Origin: Fischerella sp. PCC 9431 | Lineage (GTDB): Bacteria; Cyanobacteriota; Cyanobacteriia; Cyanobacteriales; Nostocaceae | NCBI RefSeq assembly: GCF_000447295.1 | Contig: NZ_KE650771.1 | Span: forward strand, 1,352,730 to 1,416,729 | Length of the DNA: 64,000 nucleotides | Reading direction: 5' to 3' | Part shown: one piece after another, positions 52,974 to 63,114 of the stretch | Layout: every line of letters starts with the position of its first letter | Numbering within the stretch: the first letter of the stretch is position 1 | Position numbers and translations under genes: made by a program | The notes under the pieces: generated by a model | The model's database searches: none | What the model was told of the DNA's origin: nothing | Seen by the model: only the letters and a program-made list of their open reading frames with translations

Positions 52974-54750
52974 AACACTTTTTAGCATCACTAGGATTTA
53001 CAAAATCATGTAAATCGGCATCCCATATACTGATATAAATCAGACCACAATTTTGACGCACAATCTGACCTTTGAGGAAACCTACGCTAAAACGGAAATG
53101 ATCCAAGCGTCGCTGTAAAACTTGCAGTAGTCCCTGCTTAATTTCTTCAGTTAATTTACTGCCTAACATTTCTTCAAAGGTTGTTAGTATAAGCTGAATA
53201 TCTACAGATTGGGCAAAAGCGACTTCAGTTTGTCGAATTCTTCCAGAATTGCGGTCAAATAAGTAGCCAAGCTGAATTTGATTTAGCACTAGGATATAAC
53301 TGACAGCACGAGTATTACCCCAAACACCTCTTGAATCTTGGTCTGGTTTACCAAGAACTGCTTTTACATGACTTATTGGTGTACCTGTAGGGAACCCTGG
53401 AACTTTGAGTTTGTTGGTAGTGTTAGATGATTGATTACGAGGCGTGTTTTTTTCTGGTTTAGAAACCGCAGGAGTATTAAGAGTATCTTCGGGTTCTGGT
53501 GGCGTAGGTGCAACTGAGAAGGGAGAAGGTGAGGAAACAGTCTGCTTTGGCGATGATCGCGAAGCCACAGGTGTATTACTTTGTTTAACAGTAGAACCTG
53601 TGGGTTTTGGTGAGTCTGTAGGATTTGTGGTTTCAGATTTTGATATTGGTGTGGGTGTTGATGTTGCAGAGTCTAAAGACTCTGGCTTGTGGGTATTACC
53701 AATAATCGCTACTGTAACAATGAAGCCTGCCACAACCAAGCTACCAATAATCCAAGTCGGCTTTTGCCAGTTTCTAGGAAATGGATAGGTAAGGGTAGGT
53801 GCAGTGCTGGAATCAGAAGACAATGATTGAGTTTGTACAGATGTAGCAATAGTGATATCTGGGGATAGGCTGGGTTGAGTAGTAGTCGTTGGTATAGAAG
53901 AGCTAGTAAGTAATTGCTGTGAATTAGCAGCCGATTGCAAAGCATGTAGCATTTGGCTTGCAGTTGTATAGCGATCGCCTGCTTGGGGTTTAATGGCGCG
54001 ACTAATGATCATTGCCAATTGTGGTGATACCCCAGGAGCATAAAACTGCCAAAGAATTTCTCCTGTTCGTGGCTCAGTTTGTAACTGTCGGGGGTGTTTG
54101 CCACTTAATAGATAAATTGCTGTTAATCCTAAGCTATAAATGTCAGTGGCGTAAACTGCGCGTCCTATGAATTGCTCACTAGGCATATACCCAGGTGTAC
54201 CCATCACCAGCGATTGAGTTGTGTATCCCGGAGAATTCACCACTGTTCGTATTGTTTCTTTGACTGCACCAAAATCAATCAATACAGGCTTACGATTAGT
54301 CGAGCCGAGAATAATGTTATCTGGTTTGATATCACGGTGGATAATGCCTTTGCTGTGAATATAATCCAAAACTGACAGCAGACTCAACAAAATTTCTCTG
54401 ACTGCTGTTTCACTCAGTGAACCTTGAGTTTTAATTATATTAGATAAGGTTTGACCTTGAATCCATTCTTGAACTAAGTAAAACTGCCCGTTCTCGTAAA
54501 AGTAGGCGTAGAGTTTAGGGATTTGGTCACTACCTTCGCCCAAAAACTCTAAGGTAGTCGCCTCCCGTTCAAAGCGTCGTTGAATTTTCTGATAAATATT
54601 TGGGTCATTTGTGATCGGTTTTAGTTGCTTAATTACACAACGACGACGAGATGGCAGATAGGTGTCTTCTGCCAAAAAAGTTTCGCTAAAGCCACCAACA
54701 CCCAGCACTTGGATCACTTGATAACGATTGTTCAACAGCGTCGTTGTCAT
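52972..54750 (-). CDS. Ser/Thr protein kinase (kinase 2)
   Basis: A 592-residue Hanks kinase. Kinase domain about 1-270: glycine loop VLGVGGFSETFL, VIKQLKP, HRDIKPDNIIL, DFGAV and GTPGYMPSEQ. One span (WIIGSLVVAGFIVTVAIIG, about 333-351) follows a Ser/Thr linker. A Pro/Ser/Thr-rich extracytoplasmic linker leads to a C-terminal domain (about 455-592): PTGTPISHVKAVLGKPDQ, LGYLFDRNSGRIRQTEVAFAQSV and IYISIWDADLHDF. This domain is shared with kinase 3. The glycine loop lacks the usual GxGxxG third Gly (SETF). Sensor kinase with an external domain of unknown ligand. Confidence 0.92.
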   Translation of the reverse strand: MTTTLLNNRYQVIQVLGVGGFSETFLAEDTYLPSRRRCVIKQLKPITNDPNIYQKIQRRFEREATTLEFLGEGSDQIPKLYAYFYENGQFYLVQEWIQGQTLSNIIKTQGSLSETAVREILLSLLSVLDYIHSKGIIHRDIKPDNIILGSTNRKPVLIDFGAVKETIRTVVNSPGYTTQSLVMGTPGYMPSEQFIGRAVYATDIYSLGLTAIYLLSGKHPRQLQTEPRTGEILWQFYAPGVSPQLAMIISRAIKPQAGDRYTTASQMLHALQSAANSQQLLTSSSIPTTTTQPSLSPDITIATSVQTQSLSSDSSTAPTLTYPFPRNWQKPTWIIGSLVVAGFIVTVAIIGNTHKPESLDSATSTPTPISKSETTNPTDSPKPTGSTVKQSNTPVASRSSPKQTVSSPSPFSVAPTPPEPEDTLNTPAVSKPEKNTPRNQSSNTTNKLKVPGFPTGTPISHVKAVLGKPDQDSRGVWGNTRAVSYILVLNQIQLGYLFDRNSGRIRQTEVAFAQSVDIQLILTTFEEMLGSKLTEEIKQGLLQVLQRRLDHFRFSVGFLKGQIVRQNCGLIYISIWDADLHDFVNPSDAKKC

Positions 54751-55162
54751 GCTTCTTTAAAAGCTTTTGTTAAACTCCTCCGGCTCGCCCTCTTCAAATG
54801 TAGACTAAATACCTAGAGGTAAAGCTTCCTGATAAAGAAATAAAAAGTATAGAAAATAAAATATATATTATGTATTCTGTGAATTCTATAATTAGCTAGA
54901 TTTATGAATATAGGTTTTATGCCATTGCCAAGGACTTTCTAAAATAAAAAACATCCAATTCGTTGGGTGCGTCAGGAGTACAAAAACCTTTGAATATATA
55001 GAATCAGGTGTGTTGACGCACCCTACAATTCAGACATATATATTTGGATAATTTATTTTTTACTCTTCCCTAATACAATTCGATAGTAATTAAATACATT
55101 CAAGCAAATTAATTATTGCAATCAAATTTTTGGCTTTAAAAGCCCGCTTGTGCGGGCTTTTT
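54751..55162. other. Spacer between kinases with an inverted repeat
   Basis: 412 bp containing the promoter of kinase 2. An inverted repeat GGGTGCGTCA (54965-54974) / TGACGCACCC (55014-55023) with a 39-nt loop recalls dispersed cyanobacterial repeats. A terminator hairpin at 55138 ends kinase 3. No gene is supported. Confidence 0.55.
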
Positions 55163-55164
55163 TT
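55138..55164. terminator. Bidirectional terminator at the end of kinase 3
   Basis: Stem AAAAGCCCGC / GCGGGCTTTT with loop TTGT, flanked by T-runs on both strands. It overlaps the stop codon of the minus-strand kinase gene (55163-55165). Confidence 0.85.
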
Positions 55165-56995
55165 AATGCAAATCTGCATCCCAGACACCAATATAAATTT
55201 GATCTTCTGAGTTGCGTTGAATCACACCTCTTACTCCCCCAGCACTAAAAGAGTATTGGTTAATTTGACGCTGATAAACTTGTTGCAGTGCTTGATTAAT
55301 TTCACTAGAAGCACTTCCTCCCAACATTCCTTGCAAAGTTGATTGCATTACCTGGGGTGAAACAGATTGAGCAAAAGATACTTCTGTTTGCCGTAATGCT
55401 CCTGATTTCCGGTCAAATAAATAACCAAGATCTACCTGATTTGGATGTAAGCGATAAAGATAAGCACGGGTGTTCCATAAACCTCTAGAAACTTTGGCAG
55501 GTTTTCCTAGTGAAGATTTCACAGTATTTTCCGAAGTACCTGTAGGATAAGCGGGAACACTTATATTACTAGTAGGTGCAGTGGCAACTTTAGATGGTTT
55601 TTCCTGCGGTGGCGGTGGTTTCGGTGTCTCAGGAGTAGGATTTTCAGCAGGCTGTTGCTGTTCTGGTGTGGGGACTGCTGCGGTTTGAGAATCTTCTGGG
55701 GGTGCTGGTGTAACTGTGGATGTTTGTTGCTGTGGTGCAGATACAACTGGAGGTGTATTAGGAGGAGGAGAAGCTTCTGGTTGCTGGGGAGAGGTAGGTA
55801 TTAAAGGAGACTGGGAAGCAACAGGTGTATTAGCAGGTTCAGTTGTAGGAACTAGAGATGACGGTGTAGAAATTGGATTTGTGGTATTGGGTGCTTGTGT
55901 AGTTTCTACTGTGGGAGTTGTATCAACAGTTGCTTCTAGTTGTGGTTCGCGAGTCATATTCGCGATCGCAATCCCAGCAATCAAACCACCGAAAACTAAA
56001 CTACCAAAAATTACCGTCGGTTTTTGCCAATTACTAGAACTGGAAGACGCTGGGATAAAAGCCGACTTTTGTGCAGAAGCGAAAGGCTGGGTTGCTTGTG
56101 TATGTGCAACCGCAGGGGATAGGGCAACTGTGGATTGAGTTGTTGAATATGATGGTTTTGGGGTAACAGTGCTTGCAGATTCTAAAGCATACAGCATTTT
56201 GCTAGCAGTAGAGTAGCGATCGCTGGCTTGGGGTTGAGTAGCTTGTTTGAGGATCATTGCTAATTCTGGCGACACCCCAGGAGCTAGATCCTGCCAAATG
56301 ACTTCCCCTGTTTGTGGGTTGGTTGGTAATTCGTGTGGCGGCTTACCTGTCAACAGATAAATTGCTGTCAAACCCAAGCTATAGATATCAGTCGCATAAA
56401 CTGGGCGTCCTACAGCTTGTTCGCTAGGCATATACCCTGGTGTGCCGATCACTAGAGATTGAGTTAAATGACCTGGTGTAGCGACGATTGAACGTATCGT
56501 TTCTTTGACTGCACCAAAATCAATTAATACAGGCTGATTATTGGTAATGCGAAGAATAATATTATCAGGCTTGATATCCCGATGGATTATACCTTTACTA
56601 TGGACATAATTTAAGACTGATAAAAGATTTAATAATATTTCTCTGACTGTATTTTCACTGACTGGCCCTTGGGCTTCGACAAGGTTTGTTAGGGTTTGAC
56701 CCTGAATCCATTCTTGGACAAGATAAAATTGTCCATGTTCAGAAAAATAAGCGTAAAGTTGAGGTATTTGGTCACTACCTTCACCCAACAACTCTAAAGT
56801 AGCTGCTTCCCGTTCAAACCGTTGTTGAATCATTTTGTAAGTTTGCGGGTCGTTTGTCACTGGTTTGAGTTGCTTAATCACACAGCGACGTCGAGAAGGC
56901 ATGTGGGTATCTTCTGCTAAAAAGGTTTCACCAAACCCACCAGCAGCAAGTACTTGAATAACTTTATAGCGGTTATTTAACTGTGTTATAGTCAT
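55163..56995 (-). CDS. Ser/Thr protein kinase (kinase 3)
   Basis: A 610-residue paralogue of kinase 2. Kinase domain about 1-270 with VLAAGGFGETFLAEDTH, VIKQLKP, HRDIKPDNIIL, DFGAV and GTPGYMPSEQ. A span (VIFGSLVFGGLIAGIAIANM, about 325-344) is followed by a long Pro/Thr/Gln linker (about 350-475). The C-terminal domain, YPTGTSENTVKSSLGKPAK, LGYLFDRKSGALRQTEVSFAQSV and IYIGVWDADLH, is shared with kinase 2, which suggests tandem duplication. Targets unknown. The N-terminal kinase part also aligns with kinase 1 (43996-46068). Confidence 0.92.
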   Translation of the reverse strand: MTITQLNNRYKVIQVLAAGGFGETFLAEDTHMPSRRRCVIKQLKPVTNDPQTYKMIQQRFEREAATLELLGEGSDQIPQLYAYFSEHGQFYLVQEWIQGQTLTNLVEAQGPVSENTVREILLNLLSVLNYVHSKGIIHRDIKPDNIILRITNNQPVLIDFGAVKETIRSIVATPGHLTQSLVIGTPGYMPSEQAVGRPVYATDIYSLGLTAIYLLTGKPPHELPTNPQTGEVIWQDLAPGVSPELAMILKQATQPQASDRYSTASKMLYALESASTVTPKPSYSTTQSTVALSPAVAHTQATQPFASAQKSAFIPASSSSSNWQKPTVIFGSLVFGGLIAGIAIANMTREPQLEATVDTTPTVETTQAPNTTNPISTPSSLVPTTEPANTPVASQSPLIPTSPQQPEASPPPNTPPVVSAPQQQTSTVTPAPPEDSQTAAVPTPEQQQPAENPTPETPKPPPPQEKPSKVATAPTSNISVPAYPTGTSENTVKSSLGKPAKVSRGLWNTRAYLYRLHPNQVDLGYLFDRKSGALRQTEVSFAQSVSPQVMQSTLQGMLGGSASSEINQALQQVYQRQINQYSFSAGGVRGVIQRNSEDQIYIGVWDADLH

Positions 56996-57181
56996 GCTCC
57001 ATTGAACAGTGAGCGTCTTTACAAATTTATCTTAGATGTAATAGACGCATCACAAGCGGGGTATTATGCCAACAAAAATTTTGGCGGTGACTAAATTGCT
57101 GTTTTGATAGCGAATATTGATATAGATTGATGAATGCTTATGGTTTTTGCGTGGGCGTTAATGGTGTTTTGATCAAAGAGA

Positions 57182-57667
57182 ATGCTTCGTAAATCTAAGG
57201 AGATGAGTCGAGTGCAAATTCGCGAAGATGACCTGACAGGTAAAAAGATCGCTGACCTGCTGCGGGAACATCTCGAAAATATGTATGAAATTACACCACC
57301 TGAAAGCGTTCATGCTCTTGATTTAGAGGCATTGCGATCGCCCAATATTACTTTCTGGTCGGCTTGGGAAGGATCAGAATTACTCGGATGCGGCGCATTA
57401 AAAGAATTAGATTCAAGAAGTGGTGAAATCAAATCAATGCGTACTGCCAAAGCTCATCGCCGTAAGGGTGTCGCCTCTGAGATTCTGGAACACATTATCA
57501 AAGAAGCCAAACGACGTGGTTACGATTGCTTGAATTTGGAAACAGGAGCTTTTGCTGAGTTCGCACCCGCACGAGCCTTGTACACACGGTATGGATTCGA
57601 GTACAGAGATCCCTTCGCTGACTACATTGATGACCCAAATAGCGTATTTATGATGAAAAAGCTTTAG
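57182..57667 (+). CDS. GNAT family N-acetyltransferase
   Basis: A 161-residue enzyme. The acetyl-CoA-binding motif A is SMRTAKAHRRKGVASEILEHIIKEAKRRGYDCLNLETG (about residues 79-116), with R/Q-x-x-G-x-G/A as RRKGVA. The C-terminal part FAPARALYTRYGFEYRDPFADY is typical. Start may be ATG 57182 or ATG 57203 (MSRVQIRED). Substrate (amine, peptide or small molecule) unknown. It is convergent with the Uma2 gene. Confidence 0.92.
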   Translation: MLRKSKEMSRVQIREDDLTGKKIADLLREHLENMYEITPPESVHALDLEALRSPNITFWSAWEGSELLGCGALKELDSRSGEIKSMRTAKAHRRKGVASEILEHIIKEAKRRGYDCLNLETGAFAEFAPARALYTRYGFEYRDPFADYIDDPNSVFMMKKL

Positions 57668-57702
57668 AATCAGCTTCTCGAAGCGGTCAAATAATAGCGA
57701 TT

Positions 57703-58353
57703 TTATCTACCAGCCCTCAACACCTGTTCAGCCGTCAGTTTTAAATTTGGGAAACTTAGAGAGACGATGCTCTGATTGCCTCGAAACTGCTGAATTTCAT
57801 ACTCTCCATTTACTAGTGTACAGATAGAGAGGGTGGGTTGTTTGGGCTTGCCAATGTGTCGAGTACCGCCTAATCCTGCGTAGTCTGCAATCCAATATTC
57901 GGGAATACCTAAAACCGCATAGTCTTCGACCTTACGGGCATAATCATTTTGCCAGTTGCTACTAACAACTTCCGCCACAAATTTAATCGAACTGCCCAGC
58001 GTCAGAATCGATTGGTCAGACCAAAGTGGTTCTTTGGCAAGTTCATCTCGATCAACAACTGCAACATCAGGTCGAAATGCTGTCATACCAATGTTATAAG
58101 GGCGCAATAGTCCTCGCTGAAGAACAAACCAAGGTAAGCCTATTCCGTCGATTTGGACACAGATCTTTGCGGTCATGAAAGCTGCAACCTCTTCATGTAG
58201 ACCTGTTGGTTCCAAGTCAAACACCTCTCCATCGATCAGTTCGTAACGGTTATCGCCACCATAACGGGCGAGAAACTCTTCAAAGCTGAGTGGCTTCTGT
58301 TGTATTGGTTGGTTGTTCGGCTTTGCCGTTCCGGAGGGAATCCCAATGGTCAT
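57703..58353 (-). CDS. Uma2 family (DUF820) PD-(D/E)XK nuclease-like protein
   Basis: A 216-residue protein. Motifs are SFEEFLARYGGDNRYELIDGEVFDLEPTGLHEEVAAFMTAKI (about residues 22-63), then FRPDVAVVDRDEL and KFVAEVVSSNWQNDYARKVEDYAVLGIPEYWIAD. The D...E-x-x (FRPDVAV, FVAEVVS, RKVEDY) positions match the restriction-like Uma2 core. The family is hugely expanded in cyanobacteria; its physiological role is unknown, and mobile-element association is common. No toxin or transposase is adjacent. Confidence 0.93.
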   Translation of the reverse strand: MTIGIPSGTAKPNNQPIQQKPLSFEEFLARYGGDNRYELIDGEVFDLEPTGLHEEVAAFMTAKICVQIDGIGLPWFVLQRGLLRPYNIGMTAFRPDVAVVDRDELAKEPLWSDQSILTLGSSIKFVAEVVSSNWQNDYARKVEDYAVLGIPEYWIADYAGLGGTRHIGKPKQPTLSICTLVNGEYEIQQFRGNQSIVSLSFPNLKLTAEQVLRAGR

Positions 58354-58450
58354 AGGTCAACTTAGCCCAATCAATGCTTTGAGTCTACCAGATCAAAGCA
58401 GATCAACCAGCAAAGGAGATAGCGTAACAAGGGAACAGGGATCGGGGATT

Positions 58451-58562
58451 GGGCATTGGGCATTGGGCATTGGGCATTGGGCATTGGGCATTGGGCATTG
58501 GGCATTGATTATTCTCCATCTCTCCCTTCCCCCTGCTCCCTGCTCCCTGCTCCCTGCTCCCT
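58451..58562. repeat. Heptamer repeats GGGCATT and GCTCCCT
   Basis: Eight exact GGGCATT copies (58451-58506) and, after a short spacer, about four GCTCCCT copies (about 58533-58562). STRR type, between Uma2 and mtnA. Confidence 0.95.
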
Positions 58563-58622
58563 TGTCCCCCTTGTCCTCCTTGTCTCCCTTGTTCCCTGCA
58601 ACGCTGATTTTCTCTGAAGTCC

Positions 58623-59684
58623 CTAAGCTACTTTTTTTGCTTCTAGGTGTTTTAATTCACTGGGAGCAAATACACCATTCTCAGTAATGATGGCTGTAAT
58701 CAATTCTGCTGGGGTGACATCAAAAGCAGGGTTGTAGAATTCCACACCATCCGGTGTCAAAATAGTCTCACCAATTTGATATATTTCCCCTGGGTGGCGT
58801 TCTTCAATTGGGATTTGACTACCATCAGCTAAGTCAAAGTCAATTGTAGAGAGGGGTGCAGCAACAAAGAAGGGAATATTATGTGCTTTGGATACTAGTG
58901 CTAAACTATACGTTCCAATTTTGTTGGCTGTATCTCCATTGGCAGCAATTCTGTCAGCACCCACAACTACGGCATGAATTAAACCTTGTTTCATGCAGTG
59001 GGCAGCCATGCTATCAGTAATTACAGTAACTGGGATGCCTTCTTGTACACATTCCCAAGCTGTCAGTTTTGCACCTTGCAATCTTGGTCTGGTTTCATCG
59101 GCAAATACTCGTGCCAAACGTCCTTCTCGCCAAGCAGAACGCACTACACCCAAGGCAGTACCGTAACCTGCGGTTGCTAATGCCCCTGCGTTACAGTGGG
59201 TGAGTAAGGTTAGTTGTCCTGGTTGAGTAGGTAAGGCTTTTAAGCCATTGTCACCTATGTCTTGGCAGGTTTGTAAATCTTCAGCATTGATATTTTGGGC
59301 TGTTTGGAAGAGAGATTTTCTAATCTCATCCACAGTGCCTATAGTTTCATATGCTACTTTCATCATTCGGGATATTGCCCAGAACAGATTTACTGCTGTG
59401 GGACGGGTAGAACGTAGCATTTGGGCAACATTTTCCAGATGATTTAAAAACTCATCCCGATTGTCTGTGTGAATTTCTCTAGCACCAAGATAAATTCCAT
59501 AAGCAGCAGCAACACCAATCGCGGGCGCACCCCGGACAATCATGGTTTTGATGGCAACTGCCATGTCTTGACTGCGACTAATTTCTACAAATGCATACTC
59601 ATTTGGCAGACGAGTTTGGTCAATCAGCGAAACCAAGTCGTTGTGCCAGATTACGGGATATACTTGGTTAGTTTGAAACATCAT
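58623..59684 (-). CDS. mtnA: S-methyl-5-thioribose-1-phosphate isomerase
   Basis: About 353 residues from ATG 59684 ([23 protein letters not shown]); the frame upstream adds nine atypical residues. It isomerises methylthioribose 1-phosphate to methylthioribulose 1-phosphate in methionine salvage. Motifs are [14 protein letters not shown], the catalytic Cys in [22 protein letters not shown] and the Asp in [22 protein letters not shown]. An eIF2B-alpha-like regulatory subunit is a less likely alternative given these motifs. Other mtn genes are not nearby. It lies downstream of dxs on the same strand, 142 bp apart. Confidence 0.94.
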   Translation of the reverse strand: MMFQTNQVYPVIWHNDLVSLIDQTRLPNEYAFVEISRSQDMAVAIKTMIVRGAPAIGVAAAYGIYLGAREIHTDNRDEFLNHLENVAQMLRSTRPTAVNLFWAISRMMKVAYETIGTVDEIRKSLFQTAQNINAEDLQTCQDIGDNGLKALPTQPGQLTLLTHCNAGALATAGYGTALGVVRSAWREGRLARVFADETRPRLQGAKLTAWECVQEGIPVTVITDSMAAHCMKQGLIHAVVVGADRIAANGDTANKIGTYSLALVSKAHNIPFFVAAPLSTIDFDLADGSQIPIEERHPGEIYQIGETILTPDGVEFYNPAFDVTPAELITAIITENGVFAPSELKHLEAKKVA

Positions 59685-59826
59685 ATTCTCTTTGCAGGTT
59701 ATTGGGAACACAAAGACAATAAATTGGATAAAGGGAAAAGGACAAGAGAATTGGGAAAAGATTTAACTTGTCCCCTGTCCCCTATTCCCTTTCCCTTACT
59801 TGTTTGTGTATTTGTGGTTAATTCTA

Positions 59827-61734
59827 TTACACTACTGCGGATTTTGGCTGATTAAAGAAAGCTTGTAAAATCTTGTCAGCAATTTGTGGACTTGTTAAAC
59901 CTAATTCTGCCTTCGATTGATTTGGTTCTGCATGGTCTACTAGTATATCTGGTACACCAATTCGCTTAATCGGCACGACAATATCAGCGTCTAACAGTGC
60001 TTCGGCAACTGCGGAACCAAAGCCACCCATCACACAGCCTTCTTCCAAGGTAACAACACGTCCGATTGTCTGGGCGAGGGGGAAAATTAATTCTGTATCG
60101 AGAGGCTTGGCAAAACGGGCATTGACTACAGTTGCTTGTATGCCATGTTCGTTGAGAATTTCAGCTACTTGCATCGCTGGATTTACCATTGTGCCATAAC
60201 CCAAGATCAGTAAATCATCTCCTTGACGAAGAATTTCGGCTTTACCGATTTCCAAGGCTTCCCAACCTTCTTCCATCAACGGTACACCATAGCCGCTACC
60301 ACGAGGAAAACGCATGGCGATCGGCCCACTAGTATGATTCACGCCTGTAACAACCATGCGTTGGAGTTCGGCTTCGTCTTTAGGTGCCATTAGTACCATG
60401 TTGGGAATGCAGCGCAGATAGGCAATATCGTACATCCCTTGGTGGGTAGGGCCATCAGCACCAACAATTCCCGCACGATCTAAACAGAAAAATACGGGTA
60501 AGTTTTGGATGCAAACATCGTGGATGATTTGATCGAAGGCACGTTGCAAGAAGGTGGAATAAATAGCAGCAACAGGACGCATACCTTCAGCAGCTAGACC
60601 AGCAGCCAAGGTGACAGCATGTTGTTCAGCAATACCTACATCTATATATTGATTAGGTAGCTTGGCTTGTAATTTGTCTAAGCCTGTTCCCGTCGCCATC
60701 GCGGCCGTAATACCAATAATTTTTGGGTTTTGTTCGGCGAGTTTGACTAAAGTATGGGCAAATACTTTTGAGTAAGCAGGGGGTTTAGGTTTAGTAGAGG
60801 GGACAGCTTTACCAGTAGACAAATTGAAGGGGCTTTGGGCATGATAACCAACTTGGTCTTTTTCGGCAATTTCGTAGCCTTTGCCCTTTGTTGTTGATAC
60901 ATGCACTAACACAGGCCCGACAATTTGATGTGCTTGTTGGAAAGTCGCAATCAATTCTTCTAAATTATGCCCATCTACTGGCCCCATATAGGTAAAGCCA
61001 AGTTCTTCAAAAACTGCACCCACCTTTGGCACAGCTAGGCGCTTCATTCCTTCTTTGATGCGTTCTAGTTCTGGGGACAGAGACTCACCGACAAAAGGAA
61101 TTTGCTTAAATTGTTCCTCAAAACTATCTTTGAAAAATTGCACTGGGCCGCTAAGACGCATTTTGTTCAGGTAGCGGGGAATTGCACCAACGTTGGGAGA
61201 TATGGACATTTCGTTGTCATTGAGGACAACTAATAAATTAGTTTTAGGTAGGTGTCCAGCATGGTTGATGGCTTCCAATGCCATACCGCCAGTCAACGCC
61301 CCATCACCGATAATAGCAACAACTTTAAATTTTTCTCCTTTAGCATCTCGTGCTAAAGCCATACCTAAAGCTGCGGAAATACTGGTAGAAGCGTGTCCAG
61401 CACCAAAATGATCGAACTTACTTTCACAGCGCTTGAGATAACCAGCAATTCCATCTTTTTGCCGTAGAGTATCGAAATTACTGTAGCGTCCTGTAATTAG
61501 TTTGTGGGGATATGCTTGATGTCCAACATCCCAAATGACTTTGTCGCGATCTAAGTCTAGTGTTTGATACAGACCCAAGGTTAACTCTACAACACCCAAT
61601 CCTGGTCCTAGATGTCCTCCAGTTGCTGCTACGGTTTGCAGATGCTTATCCCGAATTTGACGGGCAATTTGTTGCAACTGGCGAATTGATAAACCGTGCA
61701 ACTGGTTAGGATGGGTAATTTCACTCAAATGCAT
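59827..61734 (-). CDS. dxs: 1-deoxy-D-xylulose-5-phosphate synthase
   Basis: A 635-residue thiamine-diphosphate enzyme of normal length. It condenses pyruvate and glyceraldehyde 3-phosphate, the first step of the MEP isoprenoid pathway that feeds carotenoids and chlorophyll. The ThDP motif is [35 protein letters not shown], with [16 protein letters not shown] upstream. The transketolase-like C-terminal half has [17 protein letters not shown] and [18 protein letters not shown]. The C-terminus holds [17 protein letters not shown]. It is complete. Confidence 0.97.
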   Translation of the reverse strand: MHLSEITHPNQLHGLSIRQLQQIARQIRDKHLQTVAATGGHLGPGLGVVELTLGLYQTLDLDRDKVIWDVGHQAYPHKLITGRYSNFDTLRQKDGIAGYLKRCESKFDHFGAGHASTSISAALGMALARDAKGEKFKVVAIIGDGALTGGMALEAINHAGHLPKTNLLVVLNDNEMSISPNVGAIPRYLNKMRLSGPVQFFKDSFEEQFKQIPFVGESLSPELERIKEGMKRLAVPKVGAVFEELGFTYMGPVDGHNLEELIATFQQAHQIVGPVLVHVSTTKGKGYEIAEKDQVGYHAQSPFNLSTGKAVPSTKPKPPAYSKVFAHTLVKLAEQNPKIIGITAAMATGTGLDKLQAKLPNQYIDVGIAEQHAVTLAAGLAAEGMRPVAAIYSTFLQRAFDQIIHDVCIQNLPVFFCLDRAGIVGADGPTHQGMYDIAYLRCIPNMVLMAPKDEAELQRMVVTGVNHTSGPIAMRFPRGSGYGVPLMEEGWEALEIGKAEILRQGDDLLILGYGTMVNPAMQVAEILNEHGIQATVVNARFAKPLDTELIFPLAQTIGRVVTLEEGCVMGGFGSAVAEALLDADIVVPIKRIGVPDILVDHAEPNQSKAELGLTSPQIADKILQAFFNQPKSAVV

Positions 61735-61943
61735 ACTATAGCGTTTTCCTCTCTAGATCTTATATACTGATTTTCCCACGCAAGGGTGATGAGCAACTTT
61801 CAGCAAATTTTCTTAAAAATCTGGGATTCTCAACAAATTTCGTCATCGATAGGATTATGGCTTTGTTGTTGGCAAACAGAACAGCAATTATCCGTGTTGA
61901 TCAGTGTTCGATTTCTCAAACACAAAATATAATTTGCCAAAAT

Positions 61944-62900
61944 TTATCGACAACCTTGCACACCACTAATCCGTAAAACATCGCTAATAGTGGCACAGTA
62001 ATTTGGTAAGCCAAAACTATCAGGATTGATGAACTGATGATAAGTAAAATGCCGATAGTTCATACAAAATCTATCCCAAGCTGCCATCCGAATGCGAAAC
62101 AAGACTATTAATAGGTTAGCTAATGAGAAAGACAGGGGGATACGAAAGCCAATTTTTTTACCCAGATAAGCACACACTTCTTCGATCGCTTGATTTGCTG
62201 TTAATGGTGCTTGACCTAAAACTAATTGCCTACTTTCGTTTTCTTGAGGTGGATTGTCGATTAAATATCGTACGACTGTAGCAATGTCTTGTGCATGAAT
62301 AAAGTGAAAGCTACCGTCTGCTTGAAAAAAACGAATGTAATCTATATATTTTGTAATTTCAGGAATACCGGGTGTTATGTGTGAATACGGTTTATGATCG
62401 TCGCCACCCAAAACTAAGGTGGGGAAAACTTCAGTAATTTTAGGTGCGATCGCTAATTTGCTGATTTTCTGCAAGCAATCATATTTAGAGCGGATATAAT
62501 CTGTACCCAGTTCTCCTGCTTCTTTTAATGGTTGGTTCTTATTATCTAAAACACTAGCAGTCGAAAAATAAATTACCTGTTCGCAGTTCGCTGGATCTAA
62601 ATAATTCAGTAATTCTAGAGTTTTAACGACATTTATATCAAAAGTCGCTGCCCCTCCCCAAGCTGTAGCCGTTAATACTGCAACATCTATTGTTTTCAGC
62701 AAGTCTGAAAAATGCCGAATTTCTTGCATATCACCTTGCAAGACATTGACATTAGGACGCACTTGTGTATCTACTTTTAATTTCTCTGGGTTTCTTACCA
62801 ACAGAAATAGCTCGTGGTCTGTGTCTTGAATTAACGCTTCACTAAGATAGTGACCAATACAACCACTGGCACCGGTCACAAAAATTCGCTTTTTAGTCAT
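61944..62900 (-). CDS. NAD-dependent epimerase/dehydratase (extended SDR)
   Basis: A 318-residue SDR enzyme. The nucleotide-binding motif is IFVTGASGCIGHYLSEALI (about residues 5-23). The catalytic Tyr/Lys pair is probably in DYIRSKYDCL (about 133-142), after STASVLD. The C-terminal region is substrate-specific, with a hydrophobic patch (SLANLLIVLFRIRMAAWDRF). Reaction unknown; sugar-nucleotide or isoprenoid/steroid-like substrates are both seen in the family. It follows hemE on the same strand after a repeat-rich spacer. Confidence 0.88.
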   Translation of the reverse strand: MTKKRIFVTGASGCIGHYLSEALIQDTDHELFLLVRNPEKLKVDTQVRPNVNVLQGDMQEIRHFSDLLKTIDVAVLTATAWGGAATFDINVVKTLELLNYLDPANCEQVIYFSTASVLDNKNQPLKEAGELGTDYIRSKYDCLQKISKLAIAPKITEVFPTLVLGGDDHKPYSHITPGIPEITKYIDYIRFFQADGSFHFIHAQDIATVVRYLIDNPPQENESRQLVLGQAPLTANQAIEEVCAYLGKKIGFRIPLSFSLANLLIVLFRIRMAAWDRFCMNYRHFTYHQFINPDSFGLPNYCATISDVLRISGVQGCR

Positions 62901-62995
62901 AAAAATTTTTTATTTGTTGCTGGTTGTCCGTTGTTTGGATTTTACTGGAATAGTTGTTAATTAATGGTTATTTGTTTCCAAAGAACCGATATCTA

Positions 62996-63095
62996 ACACC
63001 GAACAACCCTTCGGGTTCGCCACTTTGCCTACCCTGGCGGGAAGCCGCTTCGCGTCTACGTGCCGGGAACCGCCAAGACGGCAAGTGGACTCACC
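62996..63095. repeat. GC-rich structured intergenic repeat
   Basis: Contains CCCTTCGGGTTCGCCACTTT, CTGGCGGGAAGCCGCTTCGC and GTGCCGGGAACCGCCAAGAC. Two nested inverted repeats can be drawn, including CGCCACTTTGCC / GGCAAGTGG. Much more GC-rich than the surroundings and reminiscent of dispersed Nostoc repeats. Confidence 0.6.
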
Positions 63096-63114
63096 AACAA
63101 CCAACAACCAACAC

